Below are positions 60,465 to 64,000 of a stretch of DNA of 64,000 nt, one piece after another. The position numbers and the translations under genes are program-made. Source of the stretch: Pseudoroseicyclus_A sp041714655 (lineage in GTDB: Bacteria > Pseudomonadota > Alphaproteobacteria > Rhodobacterales > Rhodobacteraceae). The notes under the pieces are model-generated. The model searched no databases, had not been told where the DNA came from, and saw nothing but the letters and a program-made list of their open reading frames with translations. The DNA is taken from contig NZ_CP168219.1 in the NCBI RefSeq assembly GCF_041714655.1, positions 2,914,001-2,978,000 of the forward strand, given 5' to 3'. Within the stretch, counting starts at the first letter, position 1. Every line of letters starts with the position of its first letter.

Positions 60465-61157
60465 ATGAACATCATCTGGCTCGGACACGGGGCGTTTCGG
60501 ATCGAGATCGCCGGCGAGGTGCTGCTGATCGACCCCTGGCTGACGGCCAACCCGAAATTCCCCGACGCGAGGCGGGCGGAGGCGCTGGCCGGGGTCACGC
60601 AGATCCTCCTCACCCATGGCCATGGCGATCACGCCTCGGAGGTGGAGGAGGTGTCGAAGGAGACCGGCGCACCGATCCATGCCATCCACGAGCTGGCGAG
60701 CTGGCTCGCCGCCCGGGGCGCGGCGGCGAAGGGCTTCGGCTGCGGCGGCACGGTGACCTTCGGCGAGGTCGCAGTGACCATGGTCCCCGCCAGCCATTCC
60801 TCCAGCATCGACTGGCTGGACGGCGGCCCCTTTCCGGCCGGCGATCCGGTGGGCTTCATCATCAAGGGGGAAGGCCATGTCATATACGCCTCGGGCGACA
60901 CCGGCCTGATGGCCGACATGGGCTGGATCGGCGCCTATCACAAGCCGGACATCGGCATCCTCTCCTGCGGCGGCCATTACACGATGGACATGGCCCAGGC
61001 CGCCTGGGCGGCGGAAACATGGTTCGACTTCCGCCACATCATCCCCGGCCATTACGCGACGATGCCGGTCTTCGCGCAAGACGCCCATGCGCTCGCCGCC
61101 GCCCTCCCCGGCGTGACGGTCCACGAGCCGCAGGTGATGGAGCCGGTGACCATCTAG
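60465..61157 (+). CDS. metal-dependent hydrolase (UPF0173, beta-lactamase fold)
   Basis: 230 residues. Metal-binding motif THGHGDHASE (H51, H53, D55, H56), TMVPASHSSS, GFIIKGEGHVIYASGDTG, GGHYTMDMAQAAWAA and HIIPGHYATMPVFAQD. UPF0173 proteins (YtkL-like) are conserved, mostly uncharacterised metallo-beta-lactamase-fold hydrolases. Divergent from the ceramidase-domain gene. Complete in length. Confidence 0.88.
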   Translation: MNIIWLGHGAFRIEIAGEVLLIDPWLTANPKFPDARRAEALAGVTQILLTHGHGDHASEVEEVSKETGAPIHAIHELASWLAARGAAAKGFGCGGTVTFGEVAVTMVPASHSSSIDWLDGGPFPAGDPVGFIIKGEGHVIYASGDTGLMADMGWIGAYHKPDIGILSCGGHYTMDMAQAAWAAETWFDFRHIIPGHYATMPVFAQDAHALAAALPGVTVHEPQVMEPVTI

Positions 61158-61168
61158 GCCCGCCTCCC

Positions 61169-61234
61169 CCATCTTTGCTCCCGGGGCATCCTCGGGGGGA
61201 GTCGCCAAAGGCGACGGGGGGCAGACAGCCCCCC
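61169..61234 (+). repeat. CATCT/GGGGG intergenic repeat, copy 5
   Basis: ATCTTTGCTCCCGGGGCATCC, GGGGGGAGTCGCC-aaa-GGCGACGGGGGG and CAGACAGCCCCCC. It matches copy 4 (40613) at nearly every base. Between the convergent UPF0173 and D,D-peptidase genes. Confidence 0.72.
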
Positions 61235-61351
61235 AAAAACCCGGCCCGCCACAGGGACCCCGCACCGCATCGGCGCCCCCCGGGGATCGCCGGGCGGGCG
61301 GGCGATTGCCGCAGGCGAGGCCGCCGCCCGGCCACCCCTGCCCGCCCGGCC

Positions 61352-62926
61352 TCAGCCGTGGTCGAGCTCGGCCAGCGCCGCGCGTTCGGCCGGGGTGGCC
61401 GAGAAGCTCCGCCCCCAGAGCCGCAGTGCGCCTTCCTGCAGGCCCCGCGAGCGGGCCAGCCAGTCGCGGGCGCCGGGGGGCGTCTCCTCCTCCGAGCCGG
61501 CCGTCTCCGCCCGCCGCTCGTGACTGGCGGTGAGCGTCGCGAAGCTGAGGTCCGCCGCGCCGATGGTGCGCGCATAGCCCGCCAGCGCCGAGACGAAGTT
61601 CAGCGTGCCGGTCTTCGCCTGCACCACGGCCGGCGGCGGATCCATGAGATTGCCCTGCGCATCGAGCATCAGATGCGTCTTCAGAAGCGGGCGGAGGCTC
61701 TCGCGCGCCGCCGGATGCGCCAGGACCGCCGTCAGCGACAGGGCGCTGACCCGGCTCTCGTCGGAGAGGCCGGAATGATCGGCGAAGGCGACCCTTTCGC
61801 CGAACCGCTGCCGGACCCAGAGGTTCATCATCGCGGCCGAGACCTTCAGCGTCGCGGGCTCGAGGCTCCGCGCGGCCGAGGCGGCAAGGCCCAGCACCTC
61901 CGCCGTGAGGTTCGTCGAGTAATAGAGCATGTCGCGGGCGATCTCGGCGAGCTCGGCGCTCTCCAGCCGCGCCAGCTCCAGCGCCGTCTCGGGCTCCGCC
62001 GCCGCCCGCTCCGGCGCCGGCAGAACGATGCCCTGATAGGCGCAGATGGCCTGGAAGACTTCGCCGGCGTAGATCCAGGGATGGCGGATCGGCAGCCAGC
62101 GCGAGCCGCCGGTGCCCAGCGCGCCCCGCGCCACCGTCCACTCCTCCGAGGCCTCGCCCTCGGCATAGGTATAGACCGGCACCGAGCGGTCGATGACCTC
62201 CATGCCGATCGCGGGGACATCCGGCGAATAGCGGGCGGCGCGCGCCTGCATCGTCACGTCGTACTCCGAGCCGGCCCGCGCCCATTCGAAATGGACGCGG
62301 TTGTAATTGACGTTGAGCCCGCCGACGGCCGGGTTGTAGCTGACGTGCACCGGCTGGCTCGGCTCGATCTGGGGGAAGGTGGCGAGCGCCCCGTCCCAGA
62401 CGAGAAACCGCCCCTCGACCCGCCGGATCCCCGCGGCGACGAGCTCGTCCACCAGCGCACCCAGCCCGTCGGTGTCGAGCCCCGGATCGCCGCCGCCGGC
62501 GAGGATCAGATCGCCGGTCAGCGTGTCGCCCGCCAGCGCCCCCGTCGCCAGCACGCGGGTGGCGAAGCGGTGGGCGGGCCCGAGCGTGTCGAGCGCATAG
62601 AGCGTGGTGACGGTCTTGGTGACCGAGGCGGGCGGCACCTCGACATCGCCCTGATACTGCCCCCGGACCTCGCCGGTCGCGGTATCGCGGAGCGCGATGG
62701 AGACATCGCCGCCGAGCCGGGCATTCCGCACGAGATCGTCGAGGCTCGGCCGGGGCACGGGCCGCTTGCCGGGCGCGAAGGGCTGCGGCGGGGCCGGGGG
62801 CGTCGCGGCGCTGCCGGGGCGAGCCTGGGGGCGGAGCGCGGTAAGGGGCGAATCGGCCAGGGCGAGGCCGCCAGCACTGGCGGCGGCGCCCGACAGGAAG
62901 GCGCGGCGGGTCAAACTCGGTCGCAT
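61352..62926 (-). CDS. dacB: D-alanyl-D-alanine carboxypeptidase/endopeptidase (PBP4/DacB type), Tat-exported
   Basis: 524 residues. A Tat signal SLTRRAFLSGAAASAGGLALA precedes a Pro/Ala-rich stretch. Active-site motifs of class C PBPs: SVTK (S101, K104), DHSGLSDESR (SxN-like) and KTG at 438-440 (AKTGTLNFVSALAGYA). It removes the terminal D-Ala or cuts cross-links in peptidoglycan in the periplasm. The twin-arginine signal is unusual, since E. coli PBP4 uses Sec. Start ATG 62926; the frame to 63052 is upstream noise. Confidence 0.88.
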   Translation of the reverse strand: MRPSLTRRAFLSGAAASAGGLALADSPLTALRPQARPGSAATPPAPPQPFAPGKRPVPRPSLDDLVRNARLGGDVSIALRDTATGEVRGQYQGDVEVPPASVTKTVTTLYALDTLGPAHRFATRVLATGALAGDTLTGDLILAGGGDPGLDTDGLGALVDELVAAGIRRVEGRFLVWDGALATFPQIEPSQPVHVSYNPAVGGLNVNYNRVHFEWARAGSEYDVTMQARAARYSPDVPAIGMEVIDRSVPVYTYAEGEASEEWTVARGALGTGGSRWLPIRHPWIYAGEVFQAICAYQGIVLPAPERAAAEPETALELARLESAELAEIARDMLYYSTNLTAEVLGLAASAARSLEPATLKVSAAMMNLWVRQRFGERVAFADHSGLSDESRVSALSLTAVLAHPAARESLRPLLKTHLMLDAQGNLMDPPPAVVQAKTGTLNFVSALAGYARTIGAADLSFATLTASHERRAETAGSEEETPPGARDWLARSRGLQEGALRLWGRSFSATPAERAALAELDHG

Positions 62927-63064
62927 CGGCGCGACATTACCCGATTCGGATGCGGCGGCAACGCACGACGATGTCAGGGGCGGACGGCCCGCCAAATGGC
63001 GATGGGAGGGGCCGGCGCGCGCCCGCCGGAGGGCTGCCGGCAGGCTGGGCAAGGGGCGGGCTTC

Positions 63065-63691
63065 TCAGCCCTGCAACGCCCGGCGCGCCCGGATGGCCGA
63101 GGAGCTCTCGGGGCTCATCGGCAGGTTGATGAAACACCAGGCCGGCGCCTCCGCCCGCCCGAGCCGCCGCGCCTCCGCAGCCGGGATCCGGGCGCTCCGG
63201 TAGACCCGCGCGGCGACGGAGAGCCGCGCCGAGATGCGCTGCCCCGGCCGCGCCAGAATGCCGACGGGCACCCGCTCCATGATCTCCCGCCAGTCCTGCC
63301 AGAGATGGAATTGCGCGAGGTTGTCCGCCCCCATCAGCCAGACGAATCGCGCCTCGGGATAGAGATGCTGCAGCTTTGCCAGCGTCTGCGCCGTGTAGCG
63401 CGTGCCGAGCCGCACCTCGATATCGGAGACGGTGACCTTCGGATGGTCCATCACCTGCCGCCCCCGCGCGATCCGCTCCGCCATCGGCGCGGGGCCGCGG
63501 GTCTTCAGCGGATTGCCGGGCGAGACGAGCCACCAGACGGCATCGAGCGAGAAACGCGTCAGCGCCGCCCGGGTGATGTTGGCATGGCCCTCATGCGCCG
63601 GGTCGAAGGACCCGCCCAGAAGGCCGATGACCTCGCCCGGCCGGGCATGGGGATATGCGTGACGCGCTCTCATCGGCGCGAGCAGGGCCAT
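63065..63691 (-). CDS. nadD: nicotinate-nucleotide adenylyltransferase
   Basis: 208 residues. Nucleotidyltransferase T/HxGH motif GGSFDPAHEGH (26-36), PGNPLKTRGPAPMAERI, WLMGADNLAQFHLWQDW and the final SPESSSAIRAR (ISSTxIR-like) signature. It converts NaMN to NaAD in NAD synthesis. The rsfS/rlmH genes that usually follow it are not present on its 3' side, where the dacB-type gene sits instead. The start at 63691 gives a slightly long N-terminus; an internal ATG at residue 7 is possible. Confidence 0.93.
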   Translation of the reverse strand: MALLAPMRARHAYPHARPGEVIGLLGGSFDPAHEGHANITRAALTRFSLDAVWWLVSPGNPLKTRGPAPMAERIARGRQVMDHPKVTVSDIEVRLGTRYTAQTLAKLQHLYPEARFVWLMGADNLAQFHLWQDWREIMERVPVGILARPGQRISARLSVAARVYRSARIPAAEARRLGRAEAPAWCFINLPMSPESSSAIRARRALQG

Positions 63692-63771
63692 GAAGCGGGG
63701 CCGCTTGTCAAATGCTCATGGGGGGCGGGGGGCCGGCGGGGGCAGGGTTCGGTAGCTGGGAGCGAGCCGCA

Positions 63772-64000
63772 GGGCAGGCTTTCAGCGCACCTTTGGCGAT
63801 CCGCTCGAGCGGTGCCCCGCCCGGTACGCGCCGCAGGCGCAGGGCGAGCGCCGGCCCGTCCCGCGGGCTGGCGCTCTGGTGGGGCTGGGCATGAGCTCAG
63901 GGCGGGGGATCGGCTGCGCCATAAAGCGCAATGCGGCACCGGCGGGAGCGCCATCCCCCGGGCCGGCGCTCGCCCTGCGCGGCTCCGTTGCGCCTCGGGA
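63772..64000 (+). repeat. dispersed palindromic element, copy E (cut by window end)
   Basis: Inner inverted repeat at 63837-63858 and 63959-63980 (perfect 22-bp arms). Core CCATAAAGCGC at 63919-63929. The left terminal repeat is degenerate, and the right side runs off the window. Located upstream of the nadD start. Confidence 0.82.

Overview
This is a very GC-rich stretch of an alphaproteobacterial chromosome, most likely Rhodobacterales (Rhodobacteraceae/Paracoccaceae type). The reasons are the gene content (an SseB-like protein, a MetF/MetR pair, a divergent ZnuA/Zur pair, a Bax-inhibitor-1 protein, a DUF1127 protein, DUF599, an Nfu/TsaB/RimI block) and an intergenic repeat style (CATCT...CGGGGGG...GCCCCCC) that I associate with that order. 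No phage, insertion sequence, tRNA, rRNA operon or CRISPR array is visible. Both window ends cut through features: a DUF5054-type gene on the left and a dispersed repeat on the right.

Layout. 1-4.8 kb: truncated DUF5054 hydrolase-like gene, a ZIP metal transporter, then a translationally coupled P-loop kinase-like / uracil-DNA-glycosylase-family / SseB set. 5.1-12.3 kb: a polyamine-type ABC transporter (binding protein, two permeases, ATPase) divergent from a YtcJ-type amidohydrolase, then an exported asparaginase-like protein with an altered active-site motif. 12.6-16.6 kb: ArsR regulator plus a Cys/His-rich permease, then capsule-export ATPase and inner-membrane proteins. 16.7-21.4 kb: glycolate oxidase glcDEF followed by a coupled small-molecule kinase. 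21.5-27.1 kb: DUF599 protein, a Fur-type regulator, and a YnjBCD-like ABC transporter whose two permease genes are separated by a repeat. 27-32.3 kb: an orphan molybdenum hydroxylase large subunit overlapping a DUF2235 hydrolase, an ornithine-decarboxylase-like enzyme and a divergent Lrp-type regulator. 32.3-37.3 kb: homoserine dehydrogenase with a small lipoprotein, then the complete zinc uptake locus (znuA divergent from zur-znuC-znuB, with two Zur-box-like sites). 37.7-41.7 kb: glycoside hydrolase, CDP-alcohol phosphatidyltransferase, sugar transferase, metF. 41.8-49 kb: metR and a six-gene nucleoside uptake/salvage operon (BMP binding protein, ATPase, two permeases, purine nucleoside phosphorylase) with a LysE-type exporter inserted. 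49.2-54.7 kb: rimI-tsaB-GFA-nfu block, two VOC proteins, a universal stress protein, a LysR regulator, DUF1127 and a Bax inhibitor-1 protein with a heat-shock-like promoter. 55-63.7 kb: GNAT, rpmG, RNase P RNA, a cell-wall amidase with an Excalibur lipoprotein, gatCA, a ceramidase-like membrane protein, a UPF0173 hydrolase, a PBP4-type D,D-peptidase and nadD.

The most striking non-genic structure is a family of large palindromic dispersed repeats present five times (about 4.85, 34.0, 37.4, 54.9 and 63.9 kb). One copy is a complete 270-bp unit with 26-bp perfect terminal inverted repeats, a 22-bp inner inverted repeat and a conserved ACCATAAAGCGC core in the loop. Two direct copies of the same subfamily bracket the zinc uptake locus. 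Further repeat types are a CATCT/GGGGGG element (five copies, one of which forms the glcD/glcE junction and another of which separates the ynj permeases) and short near-perfect hairpins with compensatory base changes.
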